From Fragilaria crotonensis (taxonomy: Eukaryota; Bacillariophyta; Fragilariophyceae; Fragilariales; Fragilariaceae), in the NCBI GenBank assembly GCA_022925895.1, contig JAKSYS010000167.1, forward strand, positions 35,182 through 99,181: a stretch of DNA of 64,000 nucleotides. The letters run 5' to 3'. The position numbers and the translations under genes are program-made. How positions within the stretch are numbered: the first letter of the stretch is position 1; the number at the start of each line of letters is the position of its first letter. The notes beneath the pieces were generated by a model. It was not told where the DNA came from. It did not search any database and saw only the letters and a program-made list of their open reading frames with translations. Below, in pieces: positions 19,446 through 29,933 of this stretch.

Positions 19446-22358
19446 TAGCGGTGAAGGTGAACGAGTGCGATGGTGTTGGATTGAAAAGCCCAACAGTGGG
19501 TCCAAGCGGGAGTCGCCACTCGCCTTTGTAGGATGTGAGTTGTAAAGTATATTTAGTCAACGAGGTGTTGCTCTCTGTTGATTCTACTTTTCTACTTTTT
19601 AGCGATAAGCGCGGTCGAAATAATCTATTGTCGAGGACGATCCTGATTAACATCCCGATCTCTGGGGCCGGTTCTTGTTCTTCTCGTATGTGCATGACCG
19701 ATACAAAGCCTAAGGAGTCCCACCCGTCATGAGTAAATTTATGTGCTAGATGTCGGGATGTTAAACGTATTCCAAGATTCTCTTCTGCTGATGAATGTCT
19801 TCGAATCGATGAACACCTCTAAAATTCGTTTGGGCCGTCAATGGCATTTATGCAACGGCACTGGGCAAGATTTTCCTCCAATGAGCGTGGTTTGAAGTTC
19901 GATCCTGTTTCATGCCAGCTTCAGACAAGTGTTTGGCCCTTGCGGAAGACAGAATCTACTTTAAGCTACCAATCAACGCAAAATTCGAATGAAGGTCACG
20001 TGGAATGGTATAAGTCCCATGTCTCTGTCGCGTCATAGATAGATGGTATCACTAACGGGGACGTGCCAATGCTTCAATATTTTTCAAGAGATGCTTGGAT
20101 GTTCAAATGATTCAAAAGGTATTGTTGGCATTCCACACAACACACACAACGCCAAAAGACGTTGTCGGCAACAACATCGTTCTCGTCGAGGAAGGAAGAG
20201 CGAGAGAATGTAGTCCAGCTGTGGATATAGAATCGTCGTGAGGCAAGTTGCACTATGAAGGATATTCTGCCTTCATTTAGAAGCCCCTTGATGCTCTGTA
20301 GGGCATCAAGTAAAACTTGTTGCATTCGATGGTCGTGACTCGTTGGAATTCTTCCAGTAACAAGGTGTCACGAGATAGCATGTAGTGTGTAGTCTGAGTG
20401 ATCGAATCCATTTTCTCGCCACACAACACCAGCTTTCCGGGATAGCACTGGCATCTTGATCAAGGACAAAACCTCTTCTTGGAGGTAGGAGTGGTTACGT
20501 TTACAGCATGTGGGTTCGCTTTATGAATACTCCGATTCTTATTTCTCATGCAATGAGACGGAATCGCCTTCATCGCAACACCTGCCAACGTGCTCCTCTT
20601 TTCCGTTGTGTCGCAGCGGAACATTTAGGAGCCAGCAAGTCTAAAAATCAGATCAAAGGGAGTTAGTCGAATCTTTAATCAGACTTGATCGCACCCGAAC
20701 AGTTGGAAGCTGCTTGAGCCGTTTTTGATCGCACTCGTACTGGTGTCGAGCGTGCCGTACAAGCATAAACATAGTACCTGGACTAGAAAAATTATTCGCT
20801 GTATCGGCGCACTTCATACACAACTTCTAATGGCAGCAAATTGAAGATCTCATAAAGGGCTTTCTTTTCAGCTACTCAAAGCAGTGATACAGTGTATATT
20901 GATGGAGTTATGAGTGGTCTAATTTTATTTTTCGAGATTTTTTTAAACATAGTAACTGGACATTCAGTCACTAGTGTGGCAAATTGAGTCCCTTTTGACA
21001 ATCTCAAGTCGGAACACGTTTTTCTTCACGTTACAAATACATCGGAAGGGTCTATTCTAGGAGTCTGCCATCTTGGAATTTATCTATTCAGCAATGATTA
21101 CATTCAAATTGCAGTTGACATGGACAGCAGGAATATTTCGTGGTTCGTAATTGAACGCATGCTTTTGCGACCGTAAATGCGATTAAATTAGTAGCAGGTA
21201 ATTTTTTGTATGGAAGGTGCCGTAGGATTAAAAAATTGCGACGTGAACGCACTTCCATATCAAAATTGACTTTGACCATGTTGACTTTGAAGCGGCCGCA
21301 AGAAATGCAAAAGTTGGATATTTGACTGCAAATTTGACAGAATATTAGATTACCGGCATACCAACAAGTACTAACAGTGTAATAGAAGCAGTACTGTCGT
21401 TCGTTGCTTTTGTTGACATGATACAAAAATGTGCAATTTAATTACGAAGCGAAAGTTTACATTCCCCAAAAAATTCCAAAATTTTAACTCGCCCCATCTT
21501 TTGAACTGTCCCACCTAACCACAAACAAGCTACGGTAACCCCATATGTTTCAGGGCGTAGTACTACTCTCTAGTTAGTGAAATCGTCAATCCTCGTGCAT
21601 GTATGTGGTGAAATTAGCGGTTTCTAAATCCGTCCAGCTACTCTCGTAATTTTGGTTGTCCAGATTCTATGTTTATGCGAGTAACCCTTAACATTCGCAA
21701 GTGTGTGCTGCCGTGCTGCCCCATGACTGTGGCCCTTCGAAGTTGTTCGTTACCGAACATTGGACATCGATAAATGTTATGTCCATTTCAATGGTATATG
21801 CACATAGTAGAATAGACGTATGTCGTAAATCTCTAAATACGATACTGGGGGTGCGACCTACGATAGCCACGAGTCTCCCGGGTGAGCGACTTTCTTATTC
21901 TCTCAACACTCAACAAAGTACGTGAATGCAGCAATCTCTATAAGTATTTATTCATTCTACTATAAAAATCATATATATTGTCATAATGTTTTTGCCTTCC
22001 AAACATGTTCAACGACCTTTTTCGCCCTCGACTGCTATGTACTACGACTACCTTAAACCGTTCACATGAGACAAGTCGTTACTTTGAAGGGGGTGAGATT
22101 GATCCATATCGTGCGTCACAGTTTTAACGTCGCAACATTTAAGTGCCTATGTCATATGCATAAAGGTAGTCGGAGTACGTTTTATCCTTAGGGTGATAAG
22201 TCAGAAATTGTCCTCATTTTTCGGGCAGACTGCCCCAGCAGGAAACGAATGAATATCTTTTCAATTCTCTCACAATCGACACGGTGCATGTCAAATTTCT
22301 ACGAGCGCACACATTTCATCGCACACCCGTTTCCCACCATCTCTCACTCCCCTCCAAA
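19446..22358. other. Gene-poor spacer between the DUF6824 paralogues
   Basis: About 2.9 kb with only short, unconvincing ORFs on both strands. It is fairly AT-rich, with no clear repeats, transposon ends or RNA gene. Confidence 0.5.
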
Positions 22359-23202
22359 ATGACGAATTCGATCACCACCATTCCAGCAGAAAATGATATC
22401 GTCTGTGGCAGAGGCAAAGGCTTTGATCTTCTTCCAGCCAACCAAACCTTTCGCCGCATCATTGCGGAAAACGCCGCACGATATTCCGGCTTCCGTAAAA
22501 GCCGAACCGAGAAATCAATTCTCATCCGGCTGATTGCGCACCAGCTGAAAATGGACAACATGCGCTTTGTGAGGCGAACCAAGCAAGGCTGGAAAACACT
22601 GCTCGAGCACGAAGTAAACCTCAAGGTACGGTCCAAACGCAATCAATCGGCGATTGACTTTAACAACTCTAAACGCCCCATCAACTTTTCAGATTGGCCA
22701 CGCACTCAGAGATGTTGCCCCGCTGCAACAAAAATCACAGAGGAGGGCCAGTACGAAAAATCCGCTCCAAAGCGAAGGCAAGGTTGGTTTTCGTAAAGTG
22801 ATGAGGCATACCAGAGTTGTCTCCTTTAGCAGCGCCGGTGAAGCCAGTGTGGAATTTCCTGCGAAAGCAGGTCTGCCAGACCATAGTGATGTCCACTCTA
22901 TCGTCGACGTTTCGTTGTTCGGCCATCATTCGACCGTAGCCAGCGTGAATACGGATCAAGATTCGCAACAATGTCTGGCAATTAACACTAAGCGCTCGAA
23001 CGCGTACTGCAACGAGCGGGACGAAATTTCAATCTTCCAAAATGATAATTCATATGGTCGACTTCCATGTAATGTCATCGACGATGTTGCAGATCCCTCT
23101 TTCCTAAGCGTTCCGATGGCAGATGTTTATCTGGACTTTGTCAACGACAATGGAGACGAGTTCCTCGACTTCCCACCTCCTTATAACAGTTTTGAAGTCT
23201 GA
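22359..23202 (+). CDS. DUF6824-domain protein, paralogue 2
   Basis: Predicted exons 22359-22625 and 22693-23202 with a 67-nt phase-0 intron (gtacgg...ttttcag), giving 258 residues. The DUF6824 domain reads NDIVCGRGKG, LLPANQTFRRIIAENAARYSG, KSILIRLIAHQL, MRFVRRTKQGWKTLL and then IGHALRDV after the intron. Exon 1 is 267 nt, exactly as in paralogue 1, and the intron sits at the same codon. The C-terminus, SVPMADVYLDFVNDNGDEFLD, matches the paralogue's end motif, while the middle has diverged. This is a local duplication about 3.7 kb apart. Function is unknown; a regulatory role is inferred only from the family. Confidence 0.87.
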
Positions 23203-23424
23203 ATCAAGACAACGCGCAAGAATTCTCCTTCTCCTCTCATAGCATTTTGGTTATTTCTTACATATCATCTACATCAAGAACATGTGTATATGGGTTTAAG
23301 TAGCGAAGGTGGCATCTCGTTGATGGCGTCAAAGACGAGGGCAGCGGCCCAGCAACTCTCGTTTCTCAGCTGCGGCAACGGAGTGAGGAAGGAACTCCAG
23401 CTGTTGCAGATTATTGACCCACCG

Positions 23425-24807
23425 TCATGATGTTACCGGCTTTATAGCGTTCTCCCTCACACCGTACCTAGAAGACTTGGTATCGGCATCCCGTCGCATG
23501 TGCCTGGCATGCAATTTGCAACTTTCCAATAATTGAAAATAGCAATACAACGGTGACTGAAACTGCATGTCAAACCACCAATTTATAGCAACGGTTTCCT
23601 GTGATTGCGAAACTGCATGAAACCACAGCGATGGCAAATAAAGGATGTCGCCAGCTTGTACCCGCACAGTCATGGGGTGGCGATACTCAGATGTGGATCC
23701 TTGCGAGGGATTAATCCATGGTGTAGTTTTCACGCCTCGGTTATCAATACCGTTGTCGTTGTCGTCACTCTGGTATTCCTCCACAACGTGCCACTCGCAA
23801 CAGGTATCTTCCTCGCGGTGCTCCGATCGTCGAGAAACTAATCGTCTTGTGGGCATACTCACGACCGGCAAGAAAGCAGCATCCGAAGGAGGGTACAGTG
23901 TAAAGATTTTTTCTCCGCTTGCCACATAAAACAAGTTTTCATAAGGATCCTTGTGCAAGGACGAGTGCGCTCGTTCGTCGCCAATCCAGATGTTGACCGC
24001 ATCTGGAGGACCAGTCCCAAAGGCCTGTTCTGCCCAGAGCAGCAGTGGTCCAGCACTTGCTTGCAACGGGGTAACCAAGGCAGAACATTCCGACCGGAGA
24101 CAATCGTTTTGAAGCGAGTAGTAGAAGACACTGTTGTCGCCATTCGCTGTGCTGGTTTGGCTGGCTTGATCAAGAATAACAATCTTTTCTCCAGCAGGCG
24201 TGGTGCGGCTAATGCCATGCAGCGTCGGGAGACCTTCAGGGTCCTATTGATTCTGATGATGTGTATGATCGACATCACCGACGAGACAATGAGCAGAATA
24301 AGGAACATCTGTTGGTGTCTCAATCCCTTTTGCTCGCAAAGCACGCACAAAGCTTGACATGCGCATGCGACGTTCTTCGGGCAAGAGGAATACCTGCTCA
24401 TGTTTAGTTTCTTCGATATCACTGTCTTTGAAGCTGTCATCGTCACAACATTTCCTTGCAACGATGGTTCGTATCGCATCGCCATGTCCATCGGGGGTGA
24501 CATTGACGGTAATCTCCAAGTCATCACCACATAGCCGTTGTATGTCATCCACGGACCATCGTGGCAACGGAGGTACATGACGTTGTGACGAGGATGTTGA
24601 CGCAGTCGTATCTCGAAGGATGCAAGGACGACTTCTTCCAACAAAGTCGCGACAGAATTCCAGTGCCGACAAGTGATGAAGTGGTTCAATTATGGGAATG
24701 GTCGAGGGGGCCCATAGTGATGACACATTGTCCGAGAAGGCATCCAACGCACCTTGAGATGCGATGAGGATCACCCCTTGCTCGTCCTCACTACAGATGC
24801 TTGCCAT
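23425..24807 (-). CDS. JMJD7-like JmjC-domain protein
   Basis: Proposed exons 24279-24807 and 23425-24146 (minus) with a 132-nt phase-1 intron (GTGATG...GCACAG). This removes an in-frame TAG at 24244-24246 and gives 416 residues. It resembles JMJD7, a 2-oxoglutarate/Fe(II) oxygenase that hydroxylates lysines of small GTPases. Matches include RSRPCILRD, VTPDGHGDAI, FLLPEERRMRMS, then VFYYSLQND and PDAVNIWIGDERAHSSLHKDPYENLFYVASGEK. The iron ligands would be H and D of SSLHKD and H of YLPSLWFHAV. The region between SFVRALRAKG and VFYYSLQND is only about ten residues in relatives, which supports an intron there. The alternative is a nonsense mutation in a single-exon gene. Confidence 0.8.
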
Positions 24808-25466
24808 TAATGCTGTTCATCGGTGGTTAATGCCGTCACTACTCGTCACTGCAGTAATTGTAGTTGTACGGAGTACAGAATTCTAATGTTGCTTGTATTA
24901 GTACTCGTACCTGGTATGATTATGATACTGAACGCACTACCATGTGCAATGTACAGTACTACAGTACTATCATACTTGGCACCCTACACATGACACATGA
25001 CGCATGATACATGACTACATGACTGCAGACAATGTACATGTACTCGGAATACGAATAACGAATATCACATCGGTATACATGAGGATGAATAATTTTTGAT
25101 CAGATAATCATCATACGTATTTGTATATTTCTATAGATTATGTATGTGATTATCAGGTGCCTGCGTCTTAGCCCTAGTAGTAGTATGTACAACATGCATC
25201 GGTACTTCATAGTACTCCGAGCTCATCTTGTCCGGTACCTGGTACTACTACTTTAGTACTCCGAGTACCAGTACTGTACAAAGTTCACACGCACATCCGC
25301 ACATTCCACATTAGCTTCCCTTTTCAACATACTCGAGTATTATACACCTCATTAACTCAAAATACCTGCCACCTCCAAAACAGGTTCGCAATCTGGAACA
25401 AGTGCCTGGCAGAGGAACCACAACAAGCATTACTGAACACTATCCGGGAGGGTGGTTGTATGCACC
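24808..25466. other. Divergent promoter spacer with GTAC island
   Basis: 659 bp between the JmjC gene and the deaminase gene. It is rich in AGTACT words (gtacagtactacagtactatc) and has one exact GTACTCCGAGTAC palindrome at 25256-25268. A catgacacatgacgcatgatacatgac tandem lies near 24987-25015. Confidence 0.6.
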
Positions 25467-26510
25467 ATGTCCCGACCAGACCAGTTGGATCTGTTGCTAG
25501 CTCATAGGTACCGTTGTTCACTTCAGAGTGCTCCGCGCCAATCCAATTTTCGAGTCGTTGCCCTCATATTCTTGAACAAGGAGTCAATCAATGAAACCAA
25601 AGGCAGCCCACCGCTTCTTTGTTGGAGCGACGATCGGCCGTATCTACTCGGAACCAACAGTGAGGCTTGTTGGATAGGCAACTCCATTTGTGCCGAGAGA
25701 TCAGCATTGGCGCTGTTGAGATGGTTTCCCACCGCAAAAGTCAACAAAATCGTCATTGCAACCGACGCTCCAGGACCTATCGCCCCAGGGTGCCTTTGCC
25801 GAGAGTTCATGGCAAGCTGTGATCAAATACCCTGGAATACCCCCATCGTATTGGGTGGTACTAAGTGTCAGCGATGCAAAGAAGAGCTCTATCATGTTGG
25901 TGATGACGCCGACCAATGCGTTCACGGAGACTCCCATGATTTTGTGGGGACCATTGTGACCCTGAAATCCATGTACCCTCATCCGTCCCTTTATGTCCGA
26001 ACCAAACCAAGCGATTGTATCGCCTTTGCAGAAAAGTGGCAGCCTGGTGTCCTTGAATCGCAACATAAGCTGCTGGACGTTGCTCGAGCATTTCTTGAGG
26101 ATCAAGCCGATGGAACCAATGCTCTTCATCCGATCTCCTACGTTGCGGCCGTCTTCTTTAGAGACAGGTCGCATGCATTCGCACGATGTGTCAAGTCGCT
26201 GGAATATGGCTGCTCGTTGGATGCTGTCACACAGCTAGCACCTGCATTGGAAGCGAAACGAAAGAGCGGAATTGAAGCCCTCCAAATAGTGCAGGTGGAT
26301 CAATTTGGGATCGCCCATCCACCATTTGCTCCTGGGAGAGCCTTTTTAGTAGAACATGGATACGGCCATGTTTCTGTCGTGATGCACGATTTCGATATGA
26401 AGCAAAACTCCTTGACGTGGAAAACGGTCAAGGCTTCAGAACTGGAACCCATGATACCAGACTTTGTGGCTCACTTGAATTGTTGCGATCGCGATGAGTC
26501 CACGGCATGA
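25467..26510 (+). CDS. Cytidine deaminase-like protein, two-domain
   Basis: 347 residues from ATG 25467, one exon. The N-terminal half is a cytidine/deoxycytidine deaminase domain: the zinc-ligand/proton-shuttle motif is SICAERSALALL (C-A-E) and the second motif is APGCLCREFM. Canonical enzymes have P-C-x-x-C; here the order is P-G-C-L-C, with the first Cys moved by one. The C-terminal half keeps the fold (YVAAVFFRDRSHAFARCV, HPPFAPGRAFLVEHGY) but lacks the CAE and Cys motifs. It looks like an inactive second domain, as in E. coli and plant enzymes. The probable role is salvage of cytidine to uridine. Its 3' end faces eRF1, 224 bp away. Confidence 0.8.
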   Translation: MSRPDQLDLLLAHRYRCSLQSAPRQSNFRVVALIFLNKESINETKGSPPLLCWSDDRPYLLGTNSEACWIGNSICAERSALALLRWFPTAKVNKIVIATDAPGPIAPGCLCREFMASCDQIPWNTPIVLGGTKCQRCKEELYHVGDDADQCVHGDSHDFVGTIVTLKSMYPHPSLYVRTKPSDCIAFAEKWQPGVLESQHKLLDVARAFLEDQADGTNALHPISYVAAVFFRDRSHAFARCVKSLEYGCSLDAVTQLAPALEAKRKSGIEALQIVQVDQFGIAHPPFAPGRAFLVEHGYGHVSVVMHDFDMKQNSLTWKTVKASELEPMIPDFVAHLNCCDRDESTA

Positions 26511-26734
26511 GATCACCATTTGACTCGATTTGCGAAGGGACAATGTGATATTTGGACATTGATCCCCCTTCACCTCTTAACGGGGCAGCTCCTTTCTGTC
26601 AACATACTGTGCCTGTTAAAATCGGGAAACCAACATTACTTCAATATGCGTTTATGGTTAAGTGTCCGCGTTGCGGTTTGCCAGGTGGAGATCAATAAAA
26701 CTTGTTAATGTTTTAAGTCAGTTGACTGAACGGT

Positions 26735-28126
26735 TTAGAAACCATAATCACCGTCGTCGAAGTCATACTCGTCAGATTTGTCATCGCCATCGTCGTCGTT
26801 GTGCTCATCGTCTCCACCCTTGTCCAATGCAGCTGCCTCCTCGAAGCCCTGCAACTCTGTGAAGTCTACCTTCCATCGCAAGATACCTCCGACTCCACCA
26901 AAACCCTTGACAAACTGGGTACCCTCGCCACTTCTATCGGTGACAAATTCGAGGTTGCAACCAAATGATTTGTAGTTGTTAGCCATCCACTCAACAAAGG
27001 GCTCCTTCTCCACAGTCTCCAACTCCACGCCGGTAACTGGATCGTGAAAGTACGATTCTTGCATTTCCTGGTCCTTGTTCAGGTGGACAACTCTCTCCTC
27101 GCCTGTGCTTGTGTTTCGCAGGACAAAGCGGTTGATTTCCAAGTTATCCCAAATGATCAAATCCTCAACAGCTCCAAGATCGAGTGCCTGCAAAGTGTCC
27201 TCAATCATGAAGCAGTACTTGCCGGTGTCTTGTGATATTTCGTCCATATATCTCTGCAGGAGCTTTTTCTCCTTCATGAGTTTGACGTTGGATAATGCGT
27301 CTGCAGAGAGTTCGATCGCCTGGTTGAAACCGTTTTCTCCTCCGTAGGAAACATCAACCATCTTGATAACAATCTTGACTAGACGTGGATCAAAGAGATC
27401 AGATCTCATGAGCTCTGCCTTGAAGTCTGCCGAACCTGCCAAGACAAGTCCCTGAACATTGGGTCGTTGACCGTCCGTGATAAACAGCTGCGTAGCAATT
27501 TCGGCGACCTTTCGCACATAGTTGTGACGCTTCTCCAAACGGAGACGTGCGAAACGCAAGGCTGACTGACCACCGCGACCGTGTTTCTTTGGTAAGTCCA
27601 CAGAGAACTTGTGCAAAACTTCACGATTGGATCCTTGAACCGTGCCGTAGAGAGTCCCGTTACCGTCCATGACCAAGAAACCAAAGGCTTCGTCGTCCAT
27701 AAGCAATTCGTTAAGGTCCTCAGTGTGAAACTTGTTGTCACAAAGGTAGAGAGAGGTGTTAATGGGCTTAAAAGGTTCAAAGTCAATAGCAACCTTGCGT
27801 TCCTTTCCTTCGTCAGTGATGACAGTACCACAATAGACCACGAGGCCATTTTTAGGGCATTTGTTGTAAAGCTTCAATCTCTGCTGAGTGGAGGTGATAG
27901 CGCCTAGAACAGAGAGGCGATTTACACGAGATTTGATGTTTGAAGCTGTGCCGTATTCATCAGAAAGCATTTTGTTGACCCTGCTAAGTTGATCCCCCGG
28001 GGGAATAATTAGTGAAATCATTGATGTACCATTTCCTCTAGCAGCTTCGAGGTTCTTAATCAGTTTCTTAACCTTGAACATCTCAATCTGATGGTCAAGC
28101 TCATCTTGCTCCTTTTGGTCACTCAT
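26735..28126 (-). CDS. ETF1: Eukaryotic peptide chain release factor 1
   Basis: 463 residues with no intron, start ATG 28126. It recognises all three stop codons in the ribosomal A site and triggers peptide release with eRF3. Domain N has ASNIKSRV (NIKS) and YLCDNKF (the YxCxxxF motif), both for stop reading. Domain M has GRGGQSA, the GGQ loop that enters the peptidyl transferase centre. The C-terminal domain ends in an acidic tail ([22 protein letters not shown]) that resembles the eRF3-binding end of other eRF1 proteins. Canonical NIKS and YxCxxxF fit use of the standard genetic code. Length and motifs are complete. Confidence 0.97.
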   Translation of the reverse strand: MSDQKEQDELDHQIEMFKVKKLIKNLEAARGNGTSMISLIIPPGDQLSRVNKMLSDEYGTASNIKSRVNRLSVLGAITSTQQRLKLYNKCPKNGLVVYCGTVITDEGKERKVAIDFEPFKPINTSLYLCDNKFHTEDLNELLMDDEAFGFLVMDGNGTLYGTVQGSNREVLHKFSVDLPKKHGRGGQSALRFARLRLEKRHNYVRKVAEIATQLFITDGQRPNVQGLVLAGSADFKAELMRSDLFDPRLVKIVIKMVDVSYGGENGFNQAIELSADALSNVKLMKEKKLLQRYMDEISQDTGKYCFMIEDTLQALDLGAVEDLIIWDNLEINRFVLRNTSTGEERVVHLNKDQEMQESYFHDPVTGVELETVEKEPFVEWMANNYKSFGCNLEFVTDRSGEGTQFVKGFGGVGGILRWKVDFTELQGFEEAAALDKGGDDEHNDDDGDDKSDEYDFDDGDYGF

Positions 28127-28853
28127 GGTGAGAAGCGCGTTAAGTTCTTGGCGTTGAGAGTTGAGATTATGTTCGTGTTGTTATGTGTGTTGCCGCCGCT
28201 GCAGTCGTATAACCTATACACGCACTGATTTCGGGCTTTCAGTGAGGAATCGGCACCCGCACTGGTTGCGTGCCAAACAGTTGTATTTGTACATGAGTTT
28301 GCTTGTGGCTGGTCCACAAGATCGACGGATCACCAATGAGGCTCATGGCCTATTACGAAACAGTATTCAAGCGGCACTGGAGTACTAAGAATTTAACGTG
28401 ATACTCTAGAGTAGACTCTGTACAGTAGTACTAGTACTGGAGTATGCACTGTACTGTACTATTTGTGCTATTCGAATCGAAACTTCACTGTCTTCAGTAC
28501 TCCAGTACCGTACCGGATAATGTAGTACGATGCTACATGCTATGTAGAACTATGCAACACTGTCGTAGGAGGTCATGAAGAAGATCTTTATATGCATATG
28601 AGAACACCAAAACGCACTCAACATCTACAGGTGTCTATGCATACAGTCCTGCCGCACATCACGCAGCTCATTGGGGTTCCGGACATGCACCTCGTACTGG
28701 TACTGATTGAACGGGGAAACGACATAAGATGCCGCCGAGATTCCAGTACCCCCTGGCTCTTGAGCATATCACTACGATAGAGGCGTCAAATCTTTCAGAC
28801 CTTCGATTAACCAACAATTATCTTGATTCGGACTCGACGTTTCACCTTTCACC
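28127..28853. other. Divergent promoter spacer with GTAC words
   Basis: 727 bp between eRF1 and the EF-hand/nitroreductase gene. A tract at about 28395-28530 is rich in AGTACT (ctctgtacagtagtactagtactggagtatgc, cagtactccagtaccgtacc). No gene supported. Confidence 0.55.
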
Positions 28854-29801
28854 ATGACTTGGTTCGCTCGTTTCAAGAATGCGCCAAGCGCCATCTTGAC
28901 GGCATTACTCTTGGCATGGAATTCACCACTTGCATTGGCGTTTGTGCAACATCAACGCATACAAGTACACAACAGATGGACGACTTCCACTTCGGCGCTC
29001 TTTGCCTTGACTGCTGAGCTGGAGCATGCGCGTGAAGTCTTCGCGAAATTCGACGAAAACGGTTCAGGATTCATCTGCTCTGTCGAATTGGGACATATGC
29101 TTGAAATGCTAGATATCGAGGCGAGTGCGGAAGACGCTGATGCCCTGTTCAAATACCTTGATGGCAACGGAGACGGAGAAATTGACTTTGACGACTTTCT
29201 ACCTTGGTACAGTAGCGCCGCCGAGGCGGCAAAGGAGGTGTCTTCCACTTTCCAGTCGCTTCTCATTGGCAGACGAACGGTGAACCAGTTCGATCAAACG
29301 CCCGTTAGCGATGATGTTCTACGAAGGGCAGTCGCCTGCGCCATCAACGCACCCAACCGAAGTATGAGTGAACCATGGCGATTCATCAAGATCGGCCCAC
29401 AGACTGTGGCCAAGTTTGCACAGCTCAACGAAAGGATGCACATGAGCATGGAAACCAATGATGCACCACCCATTCTGGATTGGACTACCATTCCTGGATG
29501 GTGTGTCGTCACGACCAAGCTGACGCCAGACAATCCGGCTGTCGAGCTTGACGACTTCAAGTCGACGAGTTGTGCAGTTCAAAACTTCATGTTGAGCATG
29601 TGGAGTGAGGGGATCGGAACCAAGTGGACATCTGGGCCAGTGCAATTCACTCAAGAGTTTGCTGACTTATGTGGTGTGGACACTACGAAAGAAAGAGTCG
29701 CTGGATGCATTTGGTACGGATTTGCAACTGGGGGGCTAGTTAACGCAGACCCAAAGCGCCGCAAGAAGGGAGTTGATGATGTCTTGAGCACTCTTGAATG
29801 A
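28854..29801 (+). CDS. Plastid-targeted EF-hand/nitroreductase fusion protein
   Basis: 315 residues from ATG 28854, one exon. Residues 10-30 form a signal peptide ending SPLALAF; the A-x-A-F cleavage motif followed by a basic, Ser/Thr-rich stretch is the bipartite plastid address of diatoms. Residues 55-118 hold two EF-hands with good calcium loops (DENGSGFICSVE at 67-78 and DGNGDGEIDFDD at 103-114). Residues 135-300 form a nitroreductase-family FMN domain: LIGRRTVNQFDQTPV, INAPNRSMSEPWRF, and QNFMLSMWSEGIGTKW. This would be an FMN-dependent reductase under direct calcium control in the plastid. Substrate unknown. Confidence 0.82.
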   Translation: MTWFARFKNAPSAILTALLLAWNSPLALAFVQHQRIQVHNRWTTSTSALFALTAELEHAREVFAKFDENGSGFICSVELGHMLEMLDIEASAEDADALFKYLDGNGDGEIDFDDFLPWYSSAAEAAKEVSSTFQSLLIGRRTVNQFDQTPVSDDVLRRAVACAINAPNRSMSEPWRFIKIGPQTVAKFAQLNERMHMSMETNDAPPILDWTTIPGWCVVTTKLTPDNPAVELDDFKSTSCAVQNFMLSMWSEGIGTKWTSGPVQFTQEFADLCGVDTTKERVAGCIWYGFATGGLVNADPKRRKKGVDDVLSTLE

Positions 29802-29933
29802 CTGGCGCGCTCGAATACAAAGAACGAGAAACTGTAGCAGATTGGCATACGTTTTTCTCAAGCATTACTTTTCACACGGTTGAGACTAGGTACCGCAGTT
29901 CATGGAATGCTACATTTTAGTCAATTGCAAGTC

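Noticed and set aside
20074-20325. 83-codon minus-strand ORF
   Set aside because: No recognisable domain, signal or splice partner; composition looks random.
23425-24807. Stop-codon reassignment to explain the in-frame TAG
   Set aside because: eRF1 in this window keeps standard NIKS and YxCxxxF motifs and other genes end normally; an intron is simpler.
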